Assembly: GCF_017876095.1 (NCBI RefSeq)
Contig: NZ_JAGINM010000023.1
Span: 1-64,000 of the forward strand
Length of the DNA stretch: 64,000 nucleotides
Source of the DNA: Azospirillum agricola
GTDB taxonomy: Bacteria; Pseudomonadota; Alphaproteobacteria; Azospirillales; Azospirillaceae
Reading direction: 5' to 3'
The position numbers and the translations under genes were made by a program. This document shows positions 32,957 through 41,916 of the stretch, piece by piece (position 1 is the stretch's first letter; each line of letters begins with the position of its first letter). The notes under the pieces are model-generated. The model was not told the origin of the DNA. It ran no database searches and saw only the letters and a list, made by a program, of their open reading frames with translations.

Positions 32957-34279
32957 ATGGACATGATCGAACAGACGTTGGCCGTCGCGACCGAGCATCA
33001 CCGCGCCGGCCGCACCGACGAGGCGGAACGCCTGTACCGCGACGTGCTGGCGGCCTCGCCCGGCCATCCCGACGCGCTGCATCTGCTGGGTGTGATCGCG
33101 CTCCAGGCCGGCCGGGCGGAGGATGCCGTGGCGATGATCGGGCAGGCGGTGGCGGGTGACGGCGGCTCCCCCCTGTTCCAGGCCAATCTCGGCCACGCCC
33201 TGCACGCCTGCGGCCGCACCCGCGAGGCGGCCCTGAGCTTCGCCCGCGCCCTGACCCTGCTGACCAACGAGGGCGAGAGCTGGGGCAATGTCGGCGCCCT
33301 GGCCAACCTGATCCGCCGTTACGACGACGACACCCGCAAGGCGGCGGCGGAGGAGGTCGACGCCAACTACAGCATGGGCGACGTGATGCGCCGCTATTCC
33401 CTGCTGTTCCTGCTGGACGGCGACATCGCGCATTACCGCCATCTTGTCCAGACCGCGCTCGACGATCCGCTGCGCTTCTCCGTCCCCTCGCTCCATTACG
33501 CCTATTGGGGCATAGCGATGGGCCTGTTCCAGGGCGAGGCGCGCTCCGGCGACATTGACAGCTTCAAAACTGGAGAGTTCCGCCGTTTCCACCGGCTTCT
33601 GGTGGAGGAAACCACGCGCCGCTACGGGTTGGCGGCACAGCTGCGCCCCGCCCTGCCCCGCGACAGGATCCGCAAGGTCGCGCTCATCACCAACCAGATG
33701 CTGGGTCATGACCACCAGCCGACGGCGGATGCCTTCGACTATGCCCGCCGCATCCAGGACGTGCATGGCTGCGAGGTGGTGATCGTCAACCCCAACGCCA
33801 TGGCGATCGTCGGGGAGAACGGCTTCGTCCCCGAATACAGCCACGACGTCAACGAGGGGTATGACGGCGACCAGACCATCGCCACCTTCGGCACGCGGAT
33901 CCGCATGCTCTCCTTCCCGCAGAAGCATTTCGACGAGGACAAGCTGCGGGACATCGTCGGAGCGGTCGAGCGCTTCGATCCCGACGCGATCATCGCCTTC
34001 GGCGGATCGAACCTCGTCGCCGACCTGTTCGCGCGCACCCGGCCGGTCGTCTGCCTGCCGACCTCCGGCGGCCTGCCGCCCTCGCTGGCCCGCCTGATTC
34101 TCGGCCACGGTCCCGAGGACAGCGCCGCCGGCTGGCCCGACGACATCCGGGACCGCTTCCGCCCCTTCTCCTTCGGCCGGTCCCTATCCTCGGGCGATGC
34201 CGGCGCGGGCGGGGAAGGCGACCGGGCGCGCTCCGTGGAGCGGCTTCTCGCCTACGCGCTGGAAGCCCAGCGGGCCTGA
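32957..34279 (+). CDS. TPR protein with partial glycosyltransferase-like domain
   Basis: The 440-residue protein starts with TPR repeats (AERLYRDVLAASPGHPDALH, then HLLGVIALQAGRAEDAV) close to those in the giant TPR-glycosyltransferase genes at 42675-49462. The C-terminal half (KVALITNQMLGHDHQPTADA, AIIAFGGSNLVADLFARTRP, VVCLPTSGGLPPSLARLIL) looks like the first Rossmann domain of a glycosyltransferase, but ends soon after RPFSFGRSL with a Gly-rich bridge and a helix. The second nucleotide-sugar domain seems missing, so it may be an internally deleted or non-catalytic version. Cytoplasmic; substrate unknown. Confidence 0.75.
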   Translation: MDMIEQTLAVATEHHRAGRTDEAERLYRDVLAASPGHPDALHLLGVIALQAGRAEDAVAMIGQAVAGDGGSPLFQANLGHALHACGRTREAALSFARALTLLTNEGESWGNVGALANLIRRYDDDTRKAAAEEVDANYSMGDVMRRYSLLFLLDGDIAHYRHLVQTALDDPLRFSVPSLHYAYWGIAMGLFQGEARSGDIDSFKTGEFRRFHRLLVEETTRRYGLAAQLRPALPRDRIRKVALITNQMLGHDHQPTADAFDYARRIQDVHGCEVVIVNPNAMAIVGENGFVPEYSHDVNEGYDGDQTIATFGTRIRMLSFPQKHFDEDKLRDIVGAVERFDPDAIIAFGGSNLVADLFARTRPVVCLPTSGGLPPSLARLILGHGPEDSAAGWPDDIRDRFRPFSFGRSLSSGDAGAGGEGDRARSVERLLAYALEAQRA

Positions 34280-34444
34280 CGGCTTCCGGTCTCCTCAGAA
34301 GGGGCACTGTGCTTCTGCGCACCAGCCCCCGACCGGCAACCGGCGCACACTCTCCCTTCCGACATGACGGCACGACGCCTCCCGACCGCCGACAAGACGG
34401 TGCGGGGGCGTCGTGCCCTTGTCCGTTCGCACAGGGAGGGGCAC

Positions 34445-34846
34445 ATGGATCGCCAGCAGGTGTATCAGGAGATCGAAGGGATTTTCGGTCTGGTCCCCAG
34501 CTTCTTCAAGGAACTGCCGGACAACACGGTGGAGGCGGAATGGCGCCTGTTCCGGGCTGTCCAACTGGACGACGGCCCGTTGCCAGTGAAGGTCCGCGAG
34601 CTGATCGGCCTCGGCATCGCCGCGGTCACGAAATGCCGCTACTGCGTGTTCTACCACACCGCCATCGCCAAGCTGTTCGGCGCCAGCGACGCCGAGATCG
34701 AGGCGGCCGTCCATTACGCCAAATCCTCGGCGGGATGGAGCGCCTACCTGAACGGCCTCGCCGTCGATTACGACAGCTTCACGCGGGAGGTCGAGCAGGC
34801 CTGCGACTTCGTGCGCTCGCGGCAGGAGCACAAGCAGGCGGCGTGA
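34445..34846 (+). CDS. Carboxymuconolactone decarboxylase/AhpD-like protein
   Basis: The 133-residue protein matches the CMD family: VKVRELIGLGIAAVTKCRYC, then VFYHTAIAKLFGASDAEI. The CRYCxxxH motif is that of AhpD-type alkylhydroperoxidases (peroxide reduction through a Cys pair). The ATG at 34445 follows AGGGAGGGGCAC; an upstream frame to 34364 is less likely. A bidirectional terminator follows. Peroxidase action is inferred from the motif only. Confidence 0.88.
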   Translation: MDRQQVYQEIEGIFGLVPSFFKELPDNTVEAEWRLFRAVQLDDGPLPVKVRELIGLGIAAVTKCRYCVFYHTAIAKLFGASDAEIEAAVHYAKSSAGWSAYLNGLAVDYDSFTREVEQACDFVRSRQEHKQAA

Positions 34847-34861
34847 TGATTTACCGGTAAA

Positions 34862-34887
34862 GGAAAGCCGCCCTCCGGCGGCTTTCC
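34862..34887. terminator. Bidirectional terminator between the AhpD-like gene and livF
   Basis: A perfect 11-bp stem with a four-base loop (GGAAAGCCGCC-CTCC-GGCGGCTTTCC) lies 16 bases past the AhpD-like stop and 17 bases past the livF stop on the other strand. It carries its own T tracts within the arms. Confidence 0.8.
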
Positions 34888-34903
34888 CTCTTCCCGGATC
34901 GCC

Positions 34904-35608
34904 TCACAGCCCCAGATAGGCCTGCTTCACCGCCGGATCGGCGAGCAGCGCCTCGCCGGTCCCCGACAGGGCGACGCGGCCGTTCTCCAGCACATAGGCG
35001 TGCTGCGCGATCCTCAGCGAGGCGGCGACGTTCTGCTCGACCAGGATGATGGTCATGCCGTCCGCCGCCAGCGCGCGGATGATGCGGAACAGTTCCTGCA
35101 CCAGGGCGGGCGACAGGCCGAGCGACGGCTCGTCGAACATGATCAGGTCCGGCTTGCCCATCAGGCAGCGGCCGATGGCGAGCATCTGCTGCTCGCCGCC
35201 GGACAGCGTGCCGGCCGCCTGGTCGAGCCGCTCGCGCAGCCGGGGAAACATGTCCAGCACCCGCTCGAAGGTCTGCCGGGCGCCGGCGCGGGCGCGCGGG
35301 ATGACGGCGCCCATCTCCAGATTCTCGCGGATGCTCAAGCTCGGGAAGATCTGCCGCCCTTCCGCCACCTGCCCGATGCCGAGGTCGCAGACCAGATGGC
35401 TGGGCATCCCGCCGATCTCACGGTCGCGGAAGCGGATGCTGCCGCGCGCCGGCTTCAGGATGCCGGCGACGGTGCGGATCAGCGAGGTCTTGCCGGCCCC
35501 GTTGGCGCCGACGATGGCGGTGGTCGCCCCCTCCGCCACCGCCAGCGAAACGCCGTCGAGCGCCTGGGCGTCACCGTAGAACAGGTCGAGGTTTGAAACG
35601 GTCAGCAT
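34904..35608 (-). CDS. livF: Branched-chain amino acid ABC transporter ATPase LivF
   Basis: The 234-residue ATPase starts MLTVSNLDLFYGDAQALDGV. It has Walker A GANGAGKT, signature LSGGEQQMLAIGRCLMGKPD, Walker B LIMFDEPSLGLSP and the switch His replaced by the LivF-type VEQNVAASL. It partners LivG. It sits more than 3 kb from livHMG on the same strand, with transcription convergent to the AhpD-like gene. The ATG at 35608 is chosen by the family start. Confidence 0.92.
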   Translation of the reverse strand: MLTVSNLDLFYGDAQALDGVSLAVAEGATTAIVGANGAGKTSLIRTVAGILKPARGSIRFRDREIGGMPSHLVCDLGIGQVAEGRQIFPSLSIRENLEMGAVIPRARAGARQTFERVLDMFPRLRERLDQAAGTLSGGEQQMLAIGRCLMGKPDLIMFDEPSLGLSPALVQELFRIIRALAADGMTIILVEQNVAASLRIAQHAYVLENGRVALSGTGEALLADPAVKQAYLGL

Positions 35609-35666
35609 GGCGGGACGCACGCGGTCGGTGGAGGGGCAGCGCACTCTATAGCGCGGCCCCCGCCCT

Positions 35667-36404
35667 TCATTTCAAGAAAAACAGCAGGCTCATCGCCAGC
35701 CCGACGGCGATGATGCCGCCGCGCAGGACCGCCGCCGGGATTCGCCGCCCGACCCGCGCCCCGACATAGCCGCCGGCCACCGCCGCCAGGATCATCAGCG
35801 CCGCCTTGGGCCAGTCCACCGCGCCGCCCGCCGCGTAGGCCACCACCGCGATGGCGGTCAGCACGGCGGAGAACAGGTTCTTCAGCCCGTTCATCGCGTT
35901 GAGGTCGGTCATGCCGAACAGGCTGAGCTGCGCCAGCAGCAGGATGCCGAGCCCGCCGTTGAAATAGCCGCCATAGACCGACACGACGAACAGGGTCGCC
36001 AGCAGGGCGCCGCGCCCGTGCAGCCCGACCGAACGCAGCCGCGCGGCCAGCGGCCCGCCGAAGGCGAACAGCCCGGTCGCCAGCAGCAGCAGCCAGGGCA
36101 CGATGCCGCGGAACACCGCGTCCGGCGTGACCAGCAGCAGCCCCGCCCCGGCCAGCCCGCCGACGAGGCTGACCAGCGCCAGCACCGGCAGGCCGAGATC
36201 GCCGACCGGCGCCAGATCGTTGCGATAACCGTAGACCCCGCTGGCGTAGCCCGGCAGCAGGGCGACGGTGCCGGTGGCGTTGGCGGCGACCGGCGGCACC
36301 CCGGCGTAGATCAGGGCCGGCAGGGTGAGGAAGCTCCCCCCACCGGCAACGGCGTTCATGGCCCCGGCGAGGAAGGCGGCGAGCAGCAGCAGAAGTTCGA
36401 TCAT
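35667..36404 (-). CDS. TauE/SafE family sulfite/sulfonate exporter-like protein
   Basis: This 245-residue membrane protein with about eight helices opens FLAGAMNAVAGGGSFLTLPA and repeats the pattern in its second half (YGGYFNGGLGILLLAQLSLF, LNAMNGLKNLFSAVLTAIAV), the internal duplication typical of the TauE/SafE family. The start overlaps the stop of the acyl-CoA synthetase gene by four bases, so the two are coupled. Members move sulfur-containing or organic anions; the substrate here is unknown. Confidence 0.9.
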   Translation of the reverse strand: MIELLLLLAAFLAGAMNAVAGGGSFLTLPALIYAGVPPVAANATGTVALLPGYASGVYGYRNDLAPVGDLGLPVLALVSLVGGLAGAGLLLVTPDAVFRGIVPWLLLLATGLFAFGGPLAARLRSVGLHGRGALLATLFVVSVYGGYFNGGLGILLLAQLSLFGMTDLNAMNGLKNLFSAVLTAIAVVAYAAGGAVDWPKAALMILAAVAGGYVGARVGRRIPAAVLRGGIIAVGLAMSLLFFLK

Positions 36405-38029
36405 GATGTGGTACGGTCACGCAGTTCGCGGCGGATGATCTTGCCGGTGGTGGTCATGGGAAGCTGGTCGAGGAACTCGATGGCGCGCGGGTACTCGTGG
36501 GCGGCCAGCCGGGTCTTCACATGCTCCTGGATGGAGGCGACCAGCGCGTCGTCGCCCGTCACCCCCTCCTGAAGCACGATGAAGGCCTTGACGATCTCGG
36601 TGCGCAGGGGATCGGGCACGCCGACGACGGCGGCCATGCGCACGGCGGGATGGCCGATCAGGCAATCCTCGATCTCGCCGGGACCGATGCGGTAGCCGGC
36701 CGAGGTGATGACGTCGTCGTCGCGTCCGACGAAACGGATGTAGCCGTCCGCGTCCAGTTCCCCCTGGTCGCCGGTGACGAGCCAGTCCCCGATGAACTTC
36801 GCCGCCGTGGCGTCCGGATTGTTCCAGTATCCGAGGAACATCACCGGGTCGGGCCGGCGCACGGCGATCAGCCCGACCTCGCCGGGAGGCAGCCGGTCGC
36901 CGGCGGAATCGATCACCGCCACGTCATGGCCGGGGGCCGGGCGGCCCATGATGCCGGGCTTGGGTGGCATCAGCGTCGCCGCCGACGAGACGATCATGTT
37001 GCATTCGGTCTGGCCGTAGAACTCGTTGATGGTGACGCCGAAGGTCCGGCGCCCCCAGTCGAGCAGCCCGGCCCCCAGCGTCTCGCCGCCGCTGGCGACC
37101 GAACGCATGGAATAGGCATGGCGCGTCTGCGGATCGGCGACCGAGCGCATCATCTTCAGCGCGGTCGGCGGCAGGAAGGCGTTGCGGACGCCGAACTCGG
37201 CCAGCAGCCGGAAGGCCTCCTCCGGATCGAACTTCTCGAAGCGGTGCGAGACCACCGTCACGCCATGGTGCCAGGCCGGCAGCAGCACGTCGAGCAACCC
37301 GCCGATCCACGCCCAGTCGGCGGGGGTCCAGATGCGGTCGTCCGGCTGCGGAAACAGGTCGTGCGACATTTCCACGCCCGGCAGATGGCCGAGCAGCACC
37401 CGGTGCGCGTGCAGCGCGCCCTTCGGCTGGCCGGTGGTGCCGGAGGTGTAGATGATGACCGCCGGATCGTCGGCCGCCGTGTCCACCGGGGTGAAGCCGT
37501 CCGACGCCGCGTCGGTCAGGGCGTGCCAGTCCAGGCAGTCCGGCGTGCCCTCGATGCCGTCGATGCGGAAGACGGCGCGCAACTCCGGCAGCCGGTCGCG
37601 GATCCGCGCCAGCTTGGCGGCGCCCACGGCATCGGTGACGACCGCCCGCGCGCCGCAGTTGGCGAGGCGATACTCCAGCGCCTCCACCCCGAACAGGGAG
37701 AAGAGCGGCACGGCGACGCCGCCCATCTTGTAGACGGCGACGTGCGAGACGGCGGTTTCGGGCGCCTGGGGCAGCAGGATGCCGACCCGGTCGCCGCGCG
37801 CCACGCCATGGGTGGCCAGCACGTTGGCGAAGCGGTTGGACAGGGCGCGGATGTCGGCGAAGCGATACTCCTCCACCCCGCCGCCGCGGCGCTTGTGGAT
37901 CAGGGCGAGCCGGTCCGGCTCCCGCTCCGCCCACCTGTCGCAGACGTCGACGCCGATGTTGTAACGCTCCGGCACGCGCCAGACGAACTGGTCGCGCATG
38001 GTCTCATAGCGGTCCGCCCGGGGCAGCAT
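36401..38029 (-). CDS. Acyl-CoA synthetase (AMP-forming)
   Basis: The 542-residue ANL-family ligase has the P-loop-like AVIIYTSGTTGQPKGALHAH, the NEFYGQTECNM adenine-binding motif, GDWLVTGDQGELDADGYIRF, GRDDDVITSAGYRIGPGEIE and the catalytic Lys in MTTTGKIIRREL. Residues 200-360 resemble medium-chain acyl-CoA or acetyl-CoA-type synthetases. It activates a carboxylate to its CoA thioester. The downstream gene, with a coupled start, is a TauE-type transporter, which could export or import the same anion. Confidence 0.92.
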   Translation of the reverse strand: MLPRADRYETMRDQFVWRVPERYNIGVDVCDRWAEREPDRLALIHKRRGGGVEEYRFADIRALSNRFANVLATHGVARGDRVGILLPQAPETAVSHVAVYKMGGVAVPLFSLFGVEALEYRLANCGARAVVTDAVGAAKLARIRDRLPELRAVFRIDGIEGTPDCLDWHALTDAASDGFTPVDTAADDPAVIIYTSGTTGQPKGALHAHRVLLGHLPGVEMSHDLFPQPDDRIWTPADWAWIGGLLDVLLPAWHHGVTVVSHRFEKFDPEEAFRLLAEFGVRNAFLPPTALKMMRSVADPQTRHAYSMRSVASGGETLGAGLLDWGRRTFGVTINEFYGQTECNMIVSSAATLMPPKPGIMGRPAPGHDVAVIDSAGDRLPPGEVGLIAVRRPDPVMFLGYWNNPDATAAKFIGDWLVTGDQGELDADGYIRFVGRDDDVITSAGYRIGPGEIEDCLIGHPAVRMAAVVGVPDPLRTEIVKAFIVLQEGVTGDDALVASIQEHVKTRLAAHEYPRAIEFLDQLPMTTTGKIIRRELRDRTTS

Positions 38030-38201
38030 CGCGGTTCTCCTCCCATATCTTCGCCGGCCCGTTCACGGGCTCCGTTGCCGGCGATCATAGGGGCAGAGGG
38101 GGAGCCCGTCACGCGGACGGAATAATTCGCGGGTCTGCCATGTTGATGGTGCTGGAACCGACCGTTCGAAGACGTCCTTTCAAGACAGACGAGAGCCGAT
38201 C

Positions 38202-38711
38202 ATGAAAGCCAAGCCCTTCCTCGCCGTCGCCCTGTCCGCCAGCCTGCTCGCGGCCCCGCTCGCCGGCTGCGCCCAGCCGGGCTACGGCGATTCCTACGGC
38301 GGCATCGCCGCCAACAAGCAGACCGCCGGCACCGTGCTGGGCGGTGTGGCCGGCGGTCTCGCCGGGTCGCGCTTCGGCGGCGGGAGCGGCAAGCTGGTCG
38401 CGGTCGGCGTCGGCACGCTGCTGGGCGCGGCGCTCGGCAACATGGCGGGCGCCTCGCTCGACCGCGCCGACCAGACCTACGCGCTTCAGGCAGCCAACAA
38501 CGCCTACGCGGCGCCGACCGGCAGCACCATCCGCTGGAACAACCCGCAGAGCGGCAACTACGGCAGCTACACCCCGGTGCGCGACGGCACCGGCGCGTCG
38601 GGCGAGCTGTGCCGCGAATACCAGACGACCATCGTCGTCCAGGGCCGCACCCAGCAGGGCTTCGGCACCGCCTGCCAGCAGCGCGACGGGACGTGGCGGA
38701 TGGTGAGCTGA
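38202..38711 (+). CDS. Glycine-zipper surface lipoprotein (17 kDa antigen-like)
   Basis: The 169-residue protein has a lipobox (LLAAPLAGCAQPG; Cys about 23) and a glycine-zipper segment (TVLGGVAGGLAGSRFGGGSG, VGTLLGAALGNMAGASLDRA). The C-terminal part, CREYQTTIVVQGRTQQGFGT and ACQQRDGTWRMV, is as in Rickettsia 17 kDa-like surface antigens. It is presumably anchored in the outer membrane. It is transcribed alone, convergent with pseG. Confidence 0.88.
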   Translation: MKAKPFLAVALSASLLAAPLAGCAQPGYGDSYGGIAANKQTAGTVLGGVAGGLAGSRFGGGSGKLVAVGVGTLLGAALGNMAGASLDRADQTYALQAANNAYAAPTGSTIRWNNPQSGNYGSYTPVRDGTGASGELCREYQTTIVVQGRTQQGFGTACQQRDGTWRMVS

Positions 38712-38715
38712 CCGG

Positions 38716-39789
38716 TCACGTCACGACGGACGGCGCGAGACGGGTGGCGGTGAAGGCGCGGGCGATCCGGCAGGCGCCTTCACCATCCAGCGGCAGCGCC
38801 GCGGCGGCCTCCGCCATCGCGCCGCGCCGCGCCGGATCCGCCCACAAGGCCAGCGCCGCCTCGACGATGGCCGGAACCGCGTCGCCCCTCCGGGCATCCA
38901 CCGCGTCGCACCAGCCGAGCGTTGCCGCCTCGGCGCTGGCCGGCGCCTGGTTGTCGGCGGTCACCACCAGCAGCGTCGGCACCGCCAGCGCGGCCAGTTC
39001 CCCCATCGTCCCGCCGCCGGCCGACACCGCCAGCCCCGCTTCGGCCATGAGCGTCCCCATGCGCGGGCAATCGACCGCGACCGACACCCCCGGCCCGAGC
39101 CGGGCCCCCAACGCCGACACCTCGGCGGCTCGCGGGTTGCTGCCGCCGACCACGGCAACCAGCCGGCAGCCGGACGGCCGACGGACGGCCAGCGCCTCCA
39201 GCAGCGGGCCGGTCAGCCCCAACGGATCGGAACCACCGAAGGTCAGCAACAGGACCGGGCGCCCCGCGATCGGGCGCCGGCCGGCACGCGCCGCCTGCCG
39301 GATTTCCCGCCGCAGCGGCGCGTAGGCCGGACCGAGCAGCAGCAGCGCCCCCGGCGCCATCCGGTCGTAGGGCAGCCGGTGCGCCTGCGGCGCGGCGTTG
39401 ACCACCAGATCGGCGTGCAGCGCGCTTCCGTCCCCCAGATCGTCCCAGGCCAGCACCCGCGCACCCGCCGCCCGCAAGCCGGCGCGGTAGGCGTCGCCGA
39501 AACGGTAGCCGTCGAGCATCACCGCCGACGCATGCTCCCGCCGCAGGGCGGCGCGGGTCGCCGCAAGGTCCGCCGCCTCGCCGACCGGTCCGGCGATGGC
39601 GATTTGGCGGAATCCTTCGGCCGCCAGCCGCCGGTCGATGGCCGGGGTCGATTCCGCCGCCGCGAACACCACCTCATGACCGTCCTCGCGCAACGCCTCG
39701 GCCACCGCGAGGCAGCGCATCACATGCCCTGTTCCGATGGCGGGCGACGCGTCGGCGCGAACGAGGATGATGGCCATGGGGCGGGTCAT
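38716..39789 (-). CDS. pseG: PseG-like UDP-2,4-diacetamido-trideoxy-altropyranose hydrolase
   Basis: The 357-residue protein fits the PseG/SpsG group of GT-B-fold hydrolases: RADASPAIGTGHVMRCLAVA near the start, LLTFGGSDPLGLTGPLLEAL, and SAGGGTMGELAALAVPTLLV with a following ADNQ. PseG removes UDP from the altropyranose intermediate of pseudaminic acid synthesis. The start is ATG 39789 (or 39777). The other Pse enzymes (PseB, C, H, I, F) are not in this window, so a related hydrolase of another sugar nucleotide remains possible. Confidence 0.8.
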   Translation of the reverse strand: MTRPMAIILVRADASPAIGTGHVMRCLAVAEALREDGHEVVFAAAESTPAIDRRLAAEGFRQIAIAGPVGEAADLAATRAALRREHASAVMLDGYRFGDAYRAGLRAAGARVLAWDDLGDGSALHADLVVNAAPQAHRLPYDRMAPGALLLLGPAYAPLRREIRQAARAGRRPIAGRPVLLLTFGGSDPLGLTGPLLEALAVRRPSGCRLVAVVGGSNPRAAEVSALGARLGPGVSVAVDCPRMGTLMAEAGLAVSAGGGTMGELAALAVPTLLVVTADNQAPASAEAATLGWCDAVDARRGDAVPAIVEAALALWADPARRGAMAEAAAALPLDGEGACRIARAFTATRLAPSVVT

Positions 39790-39963
39790 CGTCAGACAGA
39801 GGACGCGGAATTGCAGCCGATGGCGAGTTTGCCCCGCCCCGGATCGGGAGTCCAGGCCGCTTCCGGCGGGCGCGCCGGAACGCGGACGGCGCCCCCCATC
39901 CGTGCATCCCGGCACCCGTCCACCCGGCACCCGTCCACCCGGATGCCGCCCCCGGCGGTGCGG

Positions 39964-40977
39964 TCAGGCGCGGCGGCGGCGCTCGAAATCGTCCGGCTCG
40001 TAGACGACGATCTTGCTGCCGCCGGAATCGAAACGGAAGGTCACGGCGGTCAGATCCTTCAACCGTTCGCGCACCGCCGGCTGACGCTCCGGCGGGATGA
40101 ACAGCAGCAGGAAGCCGCCGCCCCCCGCCCCCAGCAGCTTGCCTCCGAGCGCACCGGCATCGAGCGCCGCCTGATAGAGCGAGTCGATGAAGGCGGTCGA
40201 GACGTTGGACGCCAATTCGCGCTTCAGCATCCAGCCATCGTGCAGAAGCCGGCCCAGTTCGGCCAGATCGCGACGCGGATCGCCAAGGATCGCGGCGGCC
40301 TCGTCCACCAGGGCGCGCAAGCCATGCAACTGGTCCTCGCGCCGGGCGATGTTGGCGATCTTGTCGCCTTCGATGTCGGAGGCGAAGCGCGACAGACCGG
40401 TGAAATACAGGACGAAATGATTTTGCAGCGTGTCGCGCCGCTCCCGGCCGATGATCAGCGGGGTGACGTCGATGCCGCCATCGGTCTGGAAATCGATGCG
40501 GTTCAGCCCGCCGAAGGCGGCCCACACCTGGTCCTGCGACCCGACATTCTCGCCGATCACCTCCTGCTCGATGCGGATGGCCTCCTCGGCCAGTTCCCGA
40601 CGGCTCGCCATGTGGCCGCGATAGGCGTGGAGCGCGTTCAGCAGTCCGACCGTGAAGGAGGAACTCGACCCCAGCCCCGACCGCGCCGGCAGATCGCCAT
40701 CGTGATGGATTTCCAGCCCGGCTTCGATTCCCATCTCCGCAAGGCAGGCGCGGACCGAGGGGTGCCGGATCTCCGACGTCCGCCGCACCAGCTCGATGTT
40801 CGAATAGACGATGCGGTGCTTGTGCTCGAAGAAGGGCGGCAGGGTGCGGAGGCTGATGTAGCAGTATTTGTCGACCGCCCCGCCGATCACGGAGCCCCCG
40901 TTGCGACGGTACCATTGCGGAAGGTCGGTGCCCCCTCCGAACAACGAGACACGGAAAGGGGTGCGGCTGATGATCAC
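39964..40977 (-). CDS. hddA: D-glycero-D-manno-heptose 7-phosphate kinase (HddA-type GHMP kinase)
   Basis: The 337-residue GHMP kinase starts MIISRTPFRVSLFGGGTDLP. It has the ATP loop PARSGLGSSSSFTVGLLNAL and the C-terminal motif GALGGKLLGAGGGGFLLLFI. The GGGTDLP start and length are typical of HddA and related sugar kinases. It makes heptose 1,7-bisphosphate for GDP-D,D-heptose. The start overlaps hddC by four bases. GmhA and GmhB are not in the window. Confidence 0.85.
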   Translation of the reverse strand: MIISRTPFRVSLFGGGTDLPQWYRRNGGSVIGGAVDKYCYISLRTLPPFFEHKHRIVYSNIELVRRTSEIRHPSVRACLAEMGIEAGLEIHHDGDLPARSGLGSSSSFTVGLLNALHAYRGHMASRRELAEEAIRIEQEVIGENVGSQDQVWAAFGGLNRIDFQTDGGIDVTPLIIGRERRDTLQNHFVLYFTGLSRFASDIEGDKIANIARREDQLHGLRALVDEAAAILGDPRRDLAELGRLLHDGWMLKRELASNVSTAFIDSLYQAALDAGALGGKLLGAGGGGFLLLFIPPERQPAVRERLKDLTAVTFRFDSGGSKIVVYEPDDFERRRRA

Positions 40978-41699
40978 GCGTCTCTCACGCCGATCACCCC
41001 GCCGGCCGCCGCAAGGCTTTCCGGCGTGCCTATGTCGATGAAGCGCGCCTTGGCGACATGGGCGTTCAGGCTGCCCGGGGGCGCCTTCTCCAGCACGTCG
41101 CGCTCCAGCGACACCGCTCCCTGGGCGATCACCCGGTCGAGGAAGGCGGCGGAGAACAGATAGACCCCGGCGTTGATGGTGCCGCTTCCCGGCGCCTTCT
41201 CGATGAAGCGGCGGATCCGGCTGTCGGCCCCGATCTCGACCCGGCCGTAGCGGGAGGCGTCGTCGACGGCGACGCAGAGCACCGACGCCTCCGCCCCGGA
41301 CAGCCGGTGGGCGGCGACGAACGCGCGCAGGTCGGCGTCGAGGAAGGTATCGCCGTTCATCACCAGAATGGTGTTCGACCGCAACTCCTTGCGGACATAG
41401 CCGAGCGCCCCGGCGGTCCCCAGCGGCTTCGGCTCGATCTGGCAGACGACGTCCATCGCACCGGCCGAATCACCGCGCGCCAGCCAAGCGGTCACCCGGT
41501 CGGCCAGATGCCCCAGGCACAGCACCACCCGGCGCGAACCGTGGGTGGAGAGATAGTCGAGCAGATGCCCCAGGAAGGCCCGACCCGCCACGGGTGCGAG
41601 AACCTTGGGGGTGTCGCCCAGAACTCCCCGGATGCGCGTGCCGAGCCCACCGGCCAGCACCGCAACGTCAATGTTGGCAAGAGCGTCCTCAGACCTCAA
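40974..41699 (-). CDS. hddC: Sugar-1-phosphate nucleotidyltransferase (HddC type)
   Basis: The 241-residue protein starts with the nucleotide-binding loop VAVLAGGLGTRIRGVLGDTP, followed by KVLAPVAGRAFLGHLLDYL, and has LVMNGDTFLDADLRAFV. These are features of NTP-transferases such as HddC (GDP-D-glycero-D-manno-heptose pyrophosphorylase). Coupling to hddA by an overlap (ATGA at 40974-40977) supports this role over glucose- or mannose-specific enzymes. The nucleotide used cannot be read directly. Confidence 0.85.
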   Translation of the reverse strand: MRSEDALANIDVAVLAGGLGTRIRGVLGDTPKVLAPVAGRAFLGHLLDYLSTHGSRRVVLCLGHLADRVTAWLARGDSAGAMDVVCQIEPKPLGTAGALGYVRKELRSNTILVMNGDTFLDADLRAFVAAHRLSGAEASVLCVAVDDASRYGRVEIGADSRIRRFIEKAPGSGTINAGVYLFSAAFLDRVIAQGAVSLERDVLEKAPPGSLNAHVAKARFIDIGTPESLAAAGGVIGVRDA

Positions 41700-41916
41700 C
41701 CGACCGCCCTTTCCTGCAAGCCCATCTCGTCATCACGCAGCAGCTTACGACGAAGCGTGTTCCGGGTCACCGCAGGAATGCGCCGCCCCGTCTCCGCGCC
41801 GCAAGGCTGGCCGCTCGTCCCCGGCCGCACTGCGGACAACCGCCCCAGGTTGGGAGCGGCGCCCATTAATAAGGATTTCATGGTGTTTGGAAAGCGCGGC
41901 GTCGCCGAACGGCCGC

